Assembly: GCF_020524045.1 (NCBI RefSeq)
Contig: NZ_JAIVKL010000005.1
Span: 248,001-312,000 of the forward strand
DNA: 64,000 nt
Origin: Metabacillus litoralis
Lineage (GTDB): Bacteria > Bacillota > Bacilli > Bacillales > Bacillaceae
Direction: 5' to 3'
The translations under genes and the position numbers were made by a program. Each line of letters starts with the position of its first letter. The first letter of the stretch is position 1. The notes under the pieces were generated by a model. That model did no database searches. It was given only the letters and a program-made list of their open reading frames with translations, and had not been told where the DNA came from. Below, piece by piece: positions 44,491 to 53,234 of this stretch.

Positions 44491-44847
44491 ATGATGAAGG
44501 GAATACTATACTTAATGATAGCTGTGTTGTCAGAGGTTTTTGGATCAACAATGTTAAAGCTTTCAAATGGTTTTACAAACTTCATTCCTTCTATTGGGGT
44601 GGTCGTTGGTTTTTTGTTAGCTTTTTTATCTTTAAGCTTTTCTCTTAAAACAATTCCTTTATCGTCTGCTTATGCAACATGGTCTGGATTGGGCACTGCA
44701 TTAACAGCGTTAATAGGTGTGTTGCTTTTTCAAGAGAGTTTTACTTTCATCAAGCTATTAGGTTTATGTCTTGTGATTTTGGGAATTTATTTATTAAATA
44801 CATCTTCTCAAACGCTTGAAGATCAACAAATTAAGATGAGTGAATAA
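44491..44847 (+). CDS. SMR family efflux subunit, second of a pair
   Basis: This 118-residue protein has four helices with the conserved glutamate in AVLSEVFGSTMLK and YATWSGLGTA. It has a slightly longer, polar C-terminal tail than its partner. It follows by 13 bases and has AGGTGG upstream; the start may be the ATG at 44491 or the next one. Heterodimer formation with the preceding subunit is inferred from their pairing. Substrates of such pairs are usually cationic dyes, quaternary amines or guanidinium-like compounds; the substrate here is unknown. Confidence 0.87.
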   Translation: MMKGILYLMIAVLSEVFGSTMLKLSNGFTNFIPSIGVVVGFLLAFLSLSFSLKTIPLSSAYATWSGLGTALTALIGVLLFQESFTFIKLLGLCLVILGIYLLNTSSQTLEDQQIKMSE

Positions 44848-44897
44848 AAAATCGCACAACTGTTAAGCAAATAAAAACGTTATAATAAAGTATAATA

Positions 44898-44985
44898 TAA
44901 ACTTTTTTCGTAACTTTGTTACTTTTAGTAATTTGAAGCAAAAATAACTGAATAAAGTATGGTGGTATTTTCTCTATTTTTTATT
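44898..44985 (+). repeat. Decayed left half of a family 1 MITE
   Basis: CTTTTTTCGTAACTTTGTTACTTTTAG, AATAAAGTATGGTGG and TATTTTCT follow the left half of copies 1 and 3. The right end and target duplications are lost. Confidence 0.6.
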
Positions 44986-45052
44986 AAATCCTAAAAACAC
45001 TGTTCTTATCAGATAGGAAAGTTAAAATAAACAATTATACAAGGTGGCAATT

Positions 45053-45385
45053 ATGAATAAGCAAAAGTTATACGTGGATATCGCAAGTTATATAGAAAAG
45101 CAGAATCAAATTTCCGCTTTGAAGCTTTCTAATTTTTTGATTGAAAATAATGGTTTCTCAGACAAGCAATTCTCAACAGGAAGACCTAAACTATACGTTG
45201 AGGTTGTGATTTATTTGGAAAAACTAGTCAAGGACAGTGTATTAAAACCATTAGAGAGAGATCAAAATGATTGTAAATATGATGTTGTTTCTAAACTAAT
45301 ACAAGAACCTGTGTCCTCTAAGGAAGAAGAGGCAAAGAACAATAACGATCAAGAAGATGAAGATATGCAGTTGTCTCTGTTTTGA
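45053..45385 (+). CDS. Protein of unknown function with internal repeat
   Basis: This protein of 110 residues is not recognised. KLYVDIASYIEK near the start and KLYVEVVIYLEK around residue 46 form an internal repeat, each followed by a helical stretch. The last 25 residues are acidic. The ribosome site AAGGTGG places the start at ATG 45053; a GTG nine bases earlier overlaps it. No membrane segment and no cysteine pair. Followed by another small gene on the same strand. Confidence 0.6.
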   Translation: MNKQKLYVDIASYIEKQNQISALKLSNFLIENNGFSDKQFSTGRPKLYVEVVIYLEKLVKDSVLKPLERDQNDCKYDVVSKLIQEPVSSKEEEAKNNNDQEDEDMQLSLF

Positions 45386-45433
45386 AGTTGTTACTGATCT
45401 GTTCTAATAGAATAAAAAGGTGTGGTAGTAATC

Positions 45434-45682
45434 ATGAGAATTATCAATCATTCCTATAAAAGACGAGGTACAATTGAATTTATGTTTGATGACTTTCCAT
45501 TCTCGAAAGTAATTTTTTCACCAATTAAAAATTATTACTTTGTTCGAACGGTCAAATGGGATCCTTACGATCCTATTGTGAATAGAATTGATCTTGAGGA
45601 AATGGAAATACTAGTTAATGAGTTTCTAGGTTGTCTAGATTTTTATAAAGATAGAAAAGCATTTAAAGAATATAGTAGATAA
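45434..45682 (+). CDS. Small protein, unknown
   Basis: This soluble 82-residue protein is rich in aromatic residues (IEFMFDDFPFSKVIFSPIKN, YYFVRTVKWDPYDP). I do not recognise it. AAAAAGGTG at 45414-45422 fits ATG 45434, and the frame is open four codons further upstream to a GTG. It ends just before a terminator and may form an operon with the preceding small gene. Confidence 0.6.
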   Translation: MRIINHSYKRRGTIEFMFDDFPFSKVIFSPIKNYYFVRTVKWDPYDPIVNRIDLEEMEILVNEFLGCLDFYKDRKAFKEYSR

Positions 45683-45722
45683 AGCGTAGGAGTCATTTAT
45701 ATTTATGATTCCTACGTTTTAT
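45681..45722 (+). terminator. Terminator after the small gene pair
   Basis: GCGTAGGAGTCAT pairs with ATGATTCCTACGT with wobble pairs, followed by TTTTATC. Confidence 0.8.
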
Positions 45723-45920
45723 CTTATTATTTAACATGAAAAGTAAAATCTGAACTTTTCAGACCTTGACAAACGCTCACTTTTTTAAGTTAGTTATCTT
45801 GTTGGGATATTCATTACAAACATGATAACTTCGCTTATAAGTGTTGCAAGCCCTGAAAGTAAAGTTATTAATCAGTCAGAGACTTGTGGATAGATACTTT
45901 TCTAACATGGTGATTTTTCA

Positions 45921-47624
45921 TTAAAATGCTCCTGATCCACCACCACCACCGCCAGTTCCCCCACCGCTACTAGTACTTGAACTATTATGAGTAGTACTAC
46001 CAGCAGATTGATCTGCAGAATAAAAGCTAGATGATGCGTGTGGTCCTAAAAAGAAAATGGCTGATGAATCATGATGGTGATGATCCTTACTATTGCTTTT
46101 GTGTGATTTAAAAGCCATGACTAAATCTTCATTTTTCTTGCGAATTTTTTTATCATTAATTCCTAGTCCATAAATATAAGCAATTACTTGATCTTCTTCA
46201 GGCCATTTTTCCCATTCTGAAAGATTTGTTGTTTTGTATTTTTCTTTGAAATTCTCCCATTCATATGATAACTTTACACCTTCCAAAGTTTTTGGGTGAT
46301 AGGCAATTGCAAAGGTGATTGTTACAATAAAAAGCAAAAGTGCTGTAAAAAATGATCCGATAGAATCATAAATTGGAAAGAAAAATAAAAAAGGCAGCAA
46401 TAATAAGCTAGAAAAGCCCACTAGCAAACGAAAAACAGTTTTATTTTGATAAAAGCTTTGTTCAGAAATCTCGTCTTTAACTGCTTGTTTCCATTTTGTT
46501 TGAAAAGAAATATATTTAGTATGATTTTTCTCATTCTTAGTATATGAACGTAAGTCTTCAAAACTGAACTGTTGATTATAACCAATTTTATCAAATAACC
46601 ATTGAATTAATATTTGCTCGTGAGGTAAAGCGCCTTTTCTATGAATAAGCTGGAAATAGGAATTTGAAGTCTGTTTTACATACCCTTTCCGGACTAGATC
46701 TAATAATGCTGCTGCCATTGCTTGTGGTGGTAAATGTTTTTGATTTGTGTAATAGATCGTTGCAATTAAACTCATTCTTAATTTAGGAATGTTCGAAAAT
46801 GTAATGCTCTCTCTCTTAATTTCAATAGAAGTTGAACGTGCTTTAAACCATCCGTTAAACATGAGTAAAAACAAAACTGTTGCAAAAATAGGTAGACCAA
46901 TGATTGATATCGTATTTAAAGTGATTTTTGTCTCTTCTTTTGCTTTCGCTTGATCAAGTAAAGCTTGTTTTTCATTTAATATTTCTTGTTTTATTTTTAT
47001 TTCTGAAACAATCGGTGCATTAGAGAATAATTTTGGATCATATGCAACACGAATGTCTCCATTAGACTCACTCGGTACATATCCAAAATGAAAAATAACA
47101 CTGTCATCTTGCTGTATACTTTCTGTTTGAAAGGCTTCATCATAACCAAGTGCAATAACCTCAGTATCAGTTTGAGCAGGTGGATGTATGGTTATAATGA
47201 GATTTTCATAGCTACTTTCATTTCGATCATCAAAAAATGGCCAGTAAAATTGAGCAGCATCTTGATAGATCTCAACACCATTTTCAATCATATATTGAAG
47301 TGTGATCGTTATCTTTTCATCTGCTCCTTTTCGATAGATCTTATAAACACTTCCCTCTTTATTGACTTTTAAAGATTTATTGTTTTCATTCGCTGAAAAT
47401 TGACTTATATTTGCTGATTTTTTGGGAATTAATTGCCGGGTGATACCATTAAATTCTCCCTCAAATTCATATGTATGAGTTTCATAAACTTGAACATTTC
47501 CATTCTCTTGTAGGTATGCGTTGATTGAGACATTATTAATATTGTACTCAACCGCATAACTTTTATAGGGGAAAAATAATAACAACAAAAGAAAAAACAG
47601 GGAGCTTATTATTTTTTTTCTCAT
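45921..47624 (-). CDS. DUF2207 family membrane protein
   Basis: This 567-residue protein has a signal peptide (about residues 1-24). An extracellular N-terminal beta domain typical of DUF2207 (about 25-200) shows THTYEFEGEFNGITRQLIPK. A membrane helix follows near 240-258, then a cytoplasmic region and a helical hairpin near 405-440. The tail is rich in Ser and Gly with GGGTGGGGGGSGAF at the end, a feature of many DUF2207 proteins. A role in the envelope is assumed; the function is unknown. It stands alone. Confidence 0.85.
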   Translation of the reverse strand: MRKKIISSLFFLLLLLFFPYKSYAVEYNINNVSINAYLQENGNVQVYETHTYEFEGEFNGITRQLIPKKSANISQFSANENNKSLKVNKEGSVYKIYRKGADEKITITLQYMIENGVEIYQDAAQFYWPFFDDRNESSYENLIITIHPPAQTDTEVIALGYDEAFQTESIQQDDSVIFHFGYVPSESNGDIRVAYDPKLFSNAPIVSEIKIKQEILNEKQALLDQAKAKEETKITLNTISIIGLPIFATVLFLLMFNGWFKARSTSIEIKRESITFSNIPKLRMSLIATIYYTNQKHLPPQAMAAALLDLVRKGYVKQTSNSYFQLIHRKGALPHEQILIQWLFDKIGYNQQFSFEDLRSYTKNEKNHTKYISFQTKWKQAVKDEISEQSFYQNKTVFRLLVGFSSLLLLPFLFFFPIYDSIGSFFTALLLFIVTITFAIAYHPKTLEGVKLSYEWENFKEKYKTTNLSEWEKWPEEDQVIAYIYGLGINDKKIRKKNEDLVMAFKSHKSNSKDHHHHDSSAIFFLGPHASSSFYSADQSAGSTTHNSSSTSSGGGTGGGGGGSGAF

Positions 47625-47709
47625 TCTTTCACCTCTTTCATAGTATTTATACGAATAAGAGAGAAACAGGTTTCATAAATAAGAGAATTTATAATATAAA
47701 AACCATATA

Positions 47710-47738
47710 TTTACATGTCGATATTCACATGTTAGTAT
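47710..47738 (+). promoter_or_regulatory. Likely promoter of the T-box/MFS unit, now separated by a MITE
   Basis: TTTACA at 47710-47715, 17-base spacer, TAGTAT at 47733-47738. The MITE begins 11 bases further on. No better promoter is seen between the MITE and the T-box leader, so transcripts probably run through the MITE. Confidence 0.5.
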
Positions 47739-47749
47739 ATGTTAAAAAA

Positions 47750-47911
47750 GGCTCTTTCCTGAACGTTTGTTGCTATGTAACTTAAATTCGGAGTGAATAC
47801 AGTGTTTTTTCACTATAAGGGTACTAATTTATTTAGAAAAGATGCCACTAGATGTAATACAGTGCTAATTGCTTCGGTTATTTAAAAGCAACAAAGTTTG
47901 CGAAAACAGCC
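47750..47911 (-). mobile_element. MITE family 1, copy 5 (162 bp, TSD TTAAAAAA), reversed
   Basis: The element begins GGCTCTTTCCTGAACGTTTG, ends TTTGCGAAAACAGCC and is flanked by TTAAAAAA at 47742-47749 and 47912-47919. It is the only complete copy in this orientation. Interior like copies 2 and 4. Confidence 0.92.
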
Positions 47912-47924
47912 TTAAAAAAACATG

Positions 47925-48192
47925 CAATGATGAGAAGAGTAGATAAATTAATATCTAATCAGAGAGCTCCGGTAGCTGAAAAGGAGTTAGAATTAATTCA
48001 TTGAAACAAGTCTCTAAGCATTACATTGGAACTTTGCAGTGGGGATAATGTGACAGGAGCTCCTGTTATAGAGCTAAGGTATACGGTAAAATACCTGATA
48101 AGGTTAATATGGTGACATATTAATAAAACTGAGGTGGCACCGCGATCTAATTCTCGCCCTCAAGAGATCATTTCTTGAGGGGGAGATTTTTT
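47925..48192 (+). ncRNA. T-box riboswitch leader (probable Phe specifier UUC)
   Basis: The T-box sequence GAGGTGGCACCGCG is at 48131-48144. The terminator CTCGCCCTCAAGA/TCTTGAGGGGGAG with T-run is at 48153-48192. A stem I with CAGAGAGC at 47960-47967 and a specifier-side strand TTCATTGAAAC at 47997-48007 precede it. TTC followed by A TTGAAA is the most likely specifier codon, which would mean sensing of uncharged tRNA-Phe. The ribosome site of the gene (GAGGGGGAG) lies in the terminator's 3' arm. Confidence 0.88.
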
Positions 48193-48193
48193 G

Positions 48194-49462
48194 TTGTTAA
48201 AAAATTATTCTATTAAAAAAATGAAATCATGGAAATACCCTGTCATTATATTACTTACAATAGGTATTTCAAATACTGGTTCATGGATATATTTACTTGC
48301 ATTAAATCTCACTGTTTTGGATTTAACAAAGAGTTCTGCATTTGCTGTTGCAGGTTTGTATATTATGCAGCCAACAGCAACATTATTAACTAATATATGG
48401 TCTGGAAGTTTAATAGATCGATTCAATAAGAGAAGGATACTCATAGCAATCGATTTTATTAGAGCTTTAGTGATATGTATTATTCCTTTTCTTGATTCAC
48501 TAACAGCTATTTATTTTATTGTATTAATTTTAGGGATAACTAACTCTATTTTTATTCCAACCTCAATGTCATATATTACTATGCTTATTGAGCCTGAACA
48601 GAGGAAAAGCTTTAACTCTTTACGAAGTTTAATTAGTTCTGGTGCATTTTTAATAGGTCCAGCTTTAGCAGGTTTAATATTTCTGTTTGGTAACCCTGTA
48701 ACAGCAATCTATATCAATTCGATTGCGTTGTTTTTATCAGGATTGCTTACTTTTTTACTACCGAACCTTGAGAATAGCACAATAGAGAAAAATTCTAGCA
48801 ATCAGCTGCTATTTAAAGTGTTGAAAGAAGATTTGCATGTTGTTTTAACATTTAGCCAAAAAAACTTTTTAGTTATGAAAATTTATCTTACTTTTAGTGC
48901 CTTAGTAGTGATGATGACAGCAATTGATTCACTTGAGGCTGCATTTTCAACAACCGTACTAGGACTATCTGAAAAGGAATATGGTTTTTTGGTTAGTATT
49001 GCAGGTGCTGGTATTATAATTGGATCATTGATAACAACTGTATTCTCTAAAAAATTATCAGTTGAATTAATGATTAGTATGGGTGTAGTAGTTGTTGGAG
49101 TTGGATACTTAATCTATTCCTTTTCAACGACCTTTTTAATGGCAGCTACGGGCTTCTTTGTTTTAGCTTTTTTCCTAGCCTTTGCAAATACAGGAATTCA
49201 CACCTATTATCAAGAAAATATTCCTGTTGAAATAATGGGGAGGGTTAGTAGTATTTATTCATTAGTTGAGGCATTTTTTATTATTTTAATGACATTCTCT
49301 TTTGGGTTGGCAACTCAATTTATATCACTTCAGCTTGTCATAATCATAGGGGCTTTCATGCTTCTAGGTATTTCCATGTATTTACTTGCTTTAAATGCAA
49401 TCACTTTAAAAAAGAAATACTTAATTAGAGTGAAAACAGAAGGGAAAATAAACGGGTTATAG
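48194..49462 (+). CDS. MFS transporter under T-box control
   Basis: This transporter of about 422 residues has 11-12 hydrophobic segments and the loop motif SGSLIDRFNKRRI near residue 75. It resembles the MFS_3-type exporters such as macrolide-efflux-like proteins. The start is uncertain: TTG 48194 lies eight bases after GAGGGGGAG, TTG 48191 is next to it, and ATG 48221 lacks a ribosome site. Control by a T-box ties expression to amino-acid shortage, which for a single MFS gene suggests amino-acid or precursor transport. That role is inference. Confidence 0.82.
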   Translation: MLKNYSIKKMKSWKYPVIILLTIGISNTGSWIYLLALNLTVLDLTKSSAFAVAGLYIMQPTATLLTNIWSGSLIDRFNKRRILIAIDFIRALVICIIPFLDSLTAIYFIVLILGITNSIFIPTSMSYITMLIEPEQRKSFNSLRSLISSGAFLIGPALAGLIFLFGNPVTAIYINSIALFLSGLLTFLLPNLENSTIEKNSSNQLLFKVLKEDLHVVLTFSQKNFLVMKIYLTFSALVVMMTAIDSLEAAFSTTVLGLSEKEYGFLVSIAGAGIIIGSLITTVFSKKLSVELMISMGVVVVGVGYLIYSFSTTFLMAATGFFVLAFFLAFANTGIHTYYQENIPVEIMGRVSSIYSLVEAFFIILMTFSFGLATQFISLQLVIIIGAFMLLGISMYLLALNAITLKKKYLIRVKTEGKINGL

Positions 49463-49503
49463 AATAGTAAATGACATGATAAATAATGAGGGAGTGAGTG
49501 AGG

Positions 49504-50395
49504 ATGAAAAAAATAACCGTATATCACTTTGATGCTTTTAGTAAGGTTGAAAATAAAGGTAATCCTGCAGGTGTTGTCTTAAACGCTGGGCATTTAACAG
49601 ATGAAGAAATGCAGTCGATCGCTTTCAATGTTGGTTTTAATGAAACAGCATTTATATTAAACTCAGAGATTGCAGATGTTAAGATTCGCTATTTTACACC
49701 TGGACATGAAACAAATCTTTGTGGTCATGCAACAATGGCAGCAATTTATGCACTAAAAACGAAGGAAATGCTAGCTGATAAAATGAAACTAACAATTGAA
49801 ACTAAAGCAGGAATATTACCAATTAACATACAGCAAAAATCGGATGATTATCTTATTACGATGAAACAAGCTTCACCACAATTTAAAGATTTTAGTGGTT
49901 CTAAAAGTGAGTTAGCTCATTCAATTGGTATCGAAGTCGATGAAATTGATGAACAAACACCAATCTTCTATGGAAATACAGGGATTTGGACATTATTAAT
50001 ACCAATAAAAAAAGTTAAAACGTTTGAGAAAATGAAACCCATATCCCAATTGTTTCCTTCAATTTTAAAAGAGATACCGAAAGCTTCAGTTCATCCATTT
50101 TGTTTAGAAACATTCGATCTCTCTGCACATATGCATGCAAGACACTTTTCATCACCATTTTCAGGAACGAAAGAAGACTCTGCAACAGGAACAGCATCAG
50201 GTGTAATGGGTGCCTACTATGCAACATATATTCACCCAGATTCCATATATCCAGTGAAACTAACAGTTGAAACAAGGTATTGAAATGAATAAAGATGGAC
50301 GTATCTTTGTGGAAGTCTCAAAGGAAACAAATAGATTCGATGTGGAAATATCGGGTCATGTCACATATGTGAATGAATTTGAGGTAGATTTATAA
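49504..50395 (+). pseudogene. PhzF-family protein, frameshifted near the 3' end
   Basis: This is a PhzF/YddE-type isomerase family gene with typical segments: [18 protein letters not shown] at the start, [17 protein letters not shown], and [17 protein letters not shown]. The open frame stops at 50283 after LTVETRY. In the next frame the expected C-terminus follows without gap ([17 protein letters not shown] to NEFEVDL, stop at 50395). One base too many around 50270-50275 explains it. Intact length would be about 296 residues. It follows the T-box-controlled MFS gene by 41 bases and is probably co-transcribed. Confidence 0.8.
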
Positions 50396-50501
50396 TTCAA
50401 TAGATTGAACTCATATCATCATCGAATTCGTAATAAAACGTTCATCTTTTCCTCCTGTATTTCTCTATATGTGCTTTATAATAAGGGTTAGGAGGGATAA
50501 A

Positions 50502-51221
50502 ATGGAAAATGTGACGTTTTTATTAGCTTTTAGCGGTGGGTTGTTAGCGTTTATTTCACCCTGTTGCTTGCCTTTATATCCATCGTTTATTTCATATATA
50601 ACGGGTATGTCAGTAAGTGAGTTAAAGGGTGAGAAAACGAATGTGCATAGAAAAACAATTCTTATTCATTCTGTGTTCTTTTCAATAGGATTTTCTGTTA
50701 TTTATTATATTTTAGGATTTTCGATGAGTGGTGTTGGTTCATTTTTCAAGGATTATCAAGACTTAATTAGAATGCTTGGCGGCATATTTATTGTATTAAT
50801 GGGTCTTTTTATGCTCGAAATATTTCAGCCGAAATTTATGTTAAAAGATACAAGATCACAGAAGAAAAGGAAAATTGGTTATTTGAATTCCTTTTTAATT
50901 GGACTTGGTTTTGCTGCTGGATGGACGCCATGTATTGGACCGATTTTTGGAGTTATCATGTACACGAGTGCTCTGAATCCTTCACAAGCGATGATCAATA
51001 TTACTGGTTATTCTTTAGGTTTTTGTTTACCTTTCATTATTATGGCTTTCTTTATTAGTAAAACAAAATTCATTTTGAAATATTCTCGAATCCTTATGAA
51101 AACTGGGGGCATTGTTATGATTGTTCTTGGTATTTTATTATACTTTAATCAAATGACCTATATCACGATTTGGGTTCAAGAATTTCAATATCAATTATAT
51201 GATTTAATCAAAGGTAAGTAA
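50502..51221 (+). CDS. ccdA: CcdA-like thiol-disulfide membrane protein
   Basis: This protein of 239 residues has six membrane helices. The cysteines expected for CcdA/DsbD-beta proteins lie in the first and fourth helices: Cys21-Cys22 in ISPCCLPLYP and Cys143 in GWTPCIGPI. It moves electrons from cytoplasmic thioredoxin to extracytoplasmic thiol proteins. AGGAGGG at 50490-50496 selects ATG 50502, and the frame runs 33 bases further upstream. A lipoprotein and the remains of another secreted protein gene follow. True CcdA serves cytochrome c maturation; paralogues serve other redox proteins. Confidence 0.85.
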   Translation: MENVTFLLAFSGGLLAFISPCCLPLYPSFISYITGMSVSELKGEKTNVHRKTILIHSVFFSIGFSVIYYILGFSMSGVGSFFKDYQDLIRMLGGIFIVLMGLFMLEIFQPKFMLKDTRSQKKRKIGYLNSFLIGLGFAAGWTPCIGPIFGVIMYTSALNPSQAMINITGYSLGFCLPFIIMAFFISKTKFILKYSRILMKTGGIVMIVLGILLYFNQMTYITIWVQEFQYQLYDLIKGK

Positions 51222-51232
51222 GGAGTTTTTTC

Positions 51233-51586
51233 ATGAAACGTAATTTTATCTTTCTTTTTATATTGTTCATTTTAACTGGTTGTACAAATTCAGAAACAAC
51301 AATCCCGAAGGAATTCGAGGACTTTATACCAGCAAAAGAAAATGAATATTATGTTGTTGGTTATGAAAATGAAAATAATTCTACGACTTTTTTTCAGAAA
51401 AGTATTAAGGAATTTAAGGCAGATGCATCAGTTAGTGGTCTCACGATTTATTATAAAGTAGATGAAAACTTCAAAATAAAACATGAGCAATTGAGGTTTG
51501 ATGAAAATACTGGTTTTATTATTCTTCAAAAAGATAAAACTCCATATTATGTTGATAGTTATCATCATTTCTTGGATGAAAAATAA
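51233..51586 (+). CDS. Small lipoprotein, unknown
   Basis: This 117-residue protein has a lipoprotein signal peptide ending in the lipobox LTGC (Cys17). The mature part of about 100 residues is acidic and shows ENEYYVVGYENENNSTTFFQ. It starts 11 bases after the ccdA-like gene with AAGGAG upstream, so the two are one operon. A role next to a thiol-redox membrane protein is possible, but the mature part has no further cysteine. Family not recognised. Confidence 0.72.
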   Translation: MKRNFIFLFILFILTGCTNSETTIPKEFEDFIPAKENEYYVVGYENENNSTTFFQKSIKEFKADASVSGLTIYYKVDENFKIKHEQLRFDENTGFIILQKDKTPYYVDSYHHFLDEK

Positions 51587-51601
51587 GAGGGAGATGAATA
51601 G

Positions 51602-51867
51602 GTGAAAAAGCTTAATGTTCTGATATTTTTCTTATTGACTTTGGATGAACTTAAGTAAATCATCTCTTTAAGGTAAATATACATATGCAGTTTGAGTTAA
51701 AGATCGAGGCACAACAGCAATAGATATACAAAACGTTGAAATTTTTTTGTTTTTAATAACCAAAGGATAAACCGATCTATTTGAGTCATTATATTGTGGA
51801 AAGTAATAGATCGGTTCACACCCAAGTTTGCGATCCTGGTTGGGAACTACTCTTTTATGAATGTTAA
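51602..51867 (+). pseudogene. Decayed gene for a secreted protein
   Basis: A GTG behind GGGAGATG opens a signal-peptide-like start (MKKLNVLIFFLLTLDELK) and stops at once. Protein-like pieces follow in two frames: GKYTYAV then VKDRGTTAIDIQNVEIFLF (51672 onward), and KDKPIYLSHYIVESNRSVHT then QVCDPGWELLFYEC ending at 51867. Stops and at least one frameshift separate them. The family is not recognised. It would have been the third gene of the ccdA-like operon. Confidence 0.55.
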
Positions 51868-52013
51868 ATTTTTTTACATAAAGATTGAGAATGATAGGGG
51901 GTGTAAAATAAAGTTATCAGGTTAATAAAAAAGACATAAGTTCTAAAGTATACATAGAAATTCTATGTAATTAGGTGTATGATATATTTAAGCTTCAAAA
52001 TAGGAGGTAATTC

Positions 52014-53159
52014 ATGTTAATAGCAATTGGAAGTCTATTCTTAATTTGTTTACCTGCTTATACATTTGTGAAGATGTTGAAAAGTTTTACACGAAAAGAA
52101 GTAGCAGAAGATTATAGGAAAGTTAAAGCTAAGATAAGTGAAGGAATCTATTTATTTGTTGTGTTTTGTGTGTTTATAATTGGATTTTATTTAAATAGTT
52201 TTGGAATAGAAGGTGGGGAACCGTTAAGTTTTTATTCGCAAACCAACCAATATCTTAGTGGTTATGCTTCTCTATCTAATGAACATATATCTTCTTTATC
52301 TATTTTATTATTATTAAGTTGTTTCGCCTATCAATTGCTAGCAACTAAGATGGGAAAGTTATCTCCTATTGTTCATATGATTTGTAGTTCAATTTTAGTC
52401 ATGAATATAATTGTAGGGTTTATTTATTTAACTCATACTGGCTTTACTCATTATTCTGAAGAATTTTTCTCGGCTCTTTCCATACTGTTTCTTCAAACTT
52501 CTTACTTGTCGTTAAACTTTTTATATATTTCAGTGTTAAAGGTATCTATCGATGATTATCGTCTAGAACAAAAGAAGAAAGATAGGGTGTATCACAATAT
52601 AATTCTACGATTACTTTATAAATTTACTTTTCACTATTATAAGCTGCCCATTGTGTGGATCTTCTTACTATTTCCGTGCATGATTATAATTCATATGATC
52701 CTAGTACTTTTTGGTCAACAACCTGACAGCTTGATAAGGGCTTTTCTTGAAACAAGTAGCTATAACTATTCAAAGCTACCAGAACCAAATCCAAAAATGA
52801 TTCAAGGTGATGGTCATTATTTATGTACAGTATCATTAAAAGGACATAAAAAAATCGTTAAACCTACAAGATCTGGCATTAGACATGGAACTAGAATAGT
52901 AGTTAATCGTCAATTATTAATAGCAAATGCATTTGAAAATATTATAGAACAATACACGCCTAAAACACACAAAGTAATAAGGAGTATTTATGATCAATAT
53001 GGATATCCACTAAGTAAACATATTCACTCAAGCTGGTTAGCAGATTTTGTTTACTTATTAATGAAACCATTAGAATGGTTGTTTTTATTTGTACTATATA
53101 CAGTTGATAAAAACCCTGAGAATCGAATTCATATACAATATAGCGAGCTAAGGAAATGA
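52014..53159 (+). CDS. Membrane protein, possibly DUF6688 type
   Basis: This 381-residue protein has about five membrane segments in its first 235 residues. A soluble part of about 115 residues follows with DGHYLCTVSLKGHKKIVKPT, RHGTRIVVNRQLLIANAFEN and YDQYGYPLSKHI, and then a hydrophobic stretch near 345-360. I associate this layout with DUF6688 membrane proteins, weakly. AGGAGG precedes the ATG. Function unknown, gene alone. Confidence 0.68.
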   Translation: MLIAIGSLFLICLPAYTFVKMLKSFTRKEVAEDYRKVKAKISEGIYLFVVFCVFIIGFYLNSFGIEGGEPLSFYSQTNQYLSGYASLSNEHISSLSILLLLSCFAYQLLATKMGKLSPIVHMICSSILVMNIIVGFIYLTHTGFTHYSEEFFSALSILFLQTSYLSLNFLYISVLKVSIDDYRLEQKKKDRVYHNIILRLLYKFTFHYYKLPIVWIFLLFPCMIIIHMILVLFGQQPDSLIRAFLETSSYNYSKLPEPNPKMIQGDGHYLCTVSLKGHKKIVKPTRSGIRHGTRIVVNRQLLIANAFENIIEQYTPKTHKVIRSIYDQYGYPLSKHIHSSWLADFVYLLMKPLEWLFLFVLYTVDKNPENRIHIQYSELRK

Positions 53160-53234
53160 ACTTTATACAAAGGATATGTTAAAGCTGAATATTGATTTTT
53201 AGCAATCTGTCCAAGAAAAGGAGATTATACATAC

